From positions 1-5,458 of the forward strand of contig JAGAKC010000141.1 of NCBI GenBank assembly GCA_017848155.1: a DNA stretch of 5,458 bases. The letters run 5' to 3'. Origin of the DNA: Oscillospiraceae bacterium. GTDB lineage: Bacteria > Bacillota > Clostridia > Oscillospirales > Ruminococcaceae. Under the pieces are notes generated by a model. That model was not told the DNA's origin. It made no database searches and worked only from the letters and a program-made list of their open reading frames with translations. How positions within the stretch are numbered: position 1 is the stretch's first letter; each line of letters begins with the position of its first letter. Made by a program: the position numbers and the translations under genes. Positions 5,296 through 5,458 of the stretch are shown piece by piece.

Positions 5296-5458
5296 TTATA
5301 GTTCTATTCCGTAAGAGCGCAGCTTCTCTGTATTGAGTTTTTTCCGTCGCTGCATCTCTGTATGTATTTCGTTCATAAGCTCAGAGTCTGACTGAGTGTC
5401 TGTCAGCACCTTCGGTACATGGTAGCTTGTATCAAGCTCCAGAAGCACCTTCCAGTAA
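5296..5458 (-). CDS. unrecognised protein, C-terminal fragment
   Basis: The frame entering at base 5457 on the minus strand is open for 53 codons and stops at TAA 5298-5296; the start is beyond the window. The peptide begins YWKVLLELDTSYHVPKVLTD and ends KKLNTEKLRSYGIEL. It is soluble-looking and charged, with a predicted helix rich in Glu, Lys and Arg over the last 30 residues and no membrane segment. I do not recognise the family. That it is real is supported by the open frame to the window edge, by codon use like its neighbours, and by its stop falling 10 bases before the mutarotase start and overlapping that gene's ribosome site, the pattern of an operon. Confidence 0.7.
   Translation of the reverse strand, partial: YWKVLLELDTSYHVPKVLTDTQSDSELMNEIHTEMQRRKKLNTEKLRSYGIEL

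Overview
This window looks like ordinary chromosomal DNA of a low-to-moderate-GC Gram-positive anaerobe of the Clostridia. A Ruminococcus-like member of the Oscillospiraceae is my best guess. The basis is AGGAG-type ribosome binding sites, AT-rich sigma-A promoters, a CheV opening typical of Clostridia, a YdbC/PC4-like protein, a LacX-like mutarotase and a membrane-anchored D-Ala-D-Ala carboxypeptidase. The species guess is inference. I see no mobile element, CRISPR array, tRNA or rRNA.

Layout. (1) Bases 1-175 hold the C-terminus of a metallo-beta-lactamase-fold hydrolase (+). (2) A 174-base gap carries a good promoter and leader for a cheV-type gene (+, to 1242), which encodes a CheW-like domain followed by a response-regulator receiver. 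Its natural start (ATG 350 with an AAAGGAG site) is out of frame with the rest. One base appears to be missing near 365-370, so the gene is either broken at codon 7, translated poorly from GTG 394, or affected by a sequence error. (3) A strong hairpin terminator at 1249-1283 sits between cheV and a convergent two-gene minus-strand operon: a calcineurin-like metallophosphoesterase (1537-2262) and, 2 bases downstream, a 78-residue YdbC/PC4-like single-stranded-nucleic-acid-binding protein (1298-1534). (4) A divergent AT-rich intergenic region (2263-2450) contains an extended -10 promoter reading right. (5) A D-Ala-D-Ala carboxypeptidase gene (2451-3911) is followed after 3 bases by rlmH (3915-4394), so the two are probably co-transcribed. 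(6) A perfect 17-bp inverted repeat (4393-4427) terminates rlmH and the convergent mutarotase gene. (7) An aldose-1-epimerase-like gene (4428-5285, -) lies 10 bases downstream of an unrecognised gene whose last 53 codons are at 5296-5458 (-).

The genes are mostly housekeeping or small accessory functions: signalling, phosphoesterase plus ssDNA-binding protein, cell-wall trimming plus ribosome modification, and sugar epimerisation. They do not form one pathway. The two observations most worth following are the cheV frameshift and the metallophosphoesterase. In the latter, the three residues expected to bind only the second metal are all replaced (Ser, Tyr, Lys), while all first-metal ligands are intact. 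I found no convincing evidence of an entirely new system.
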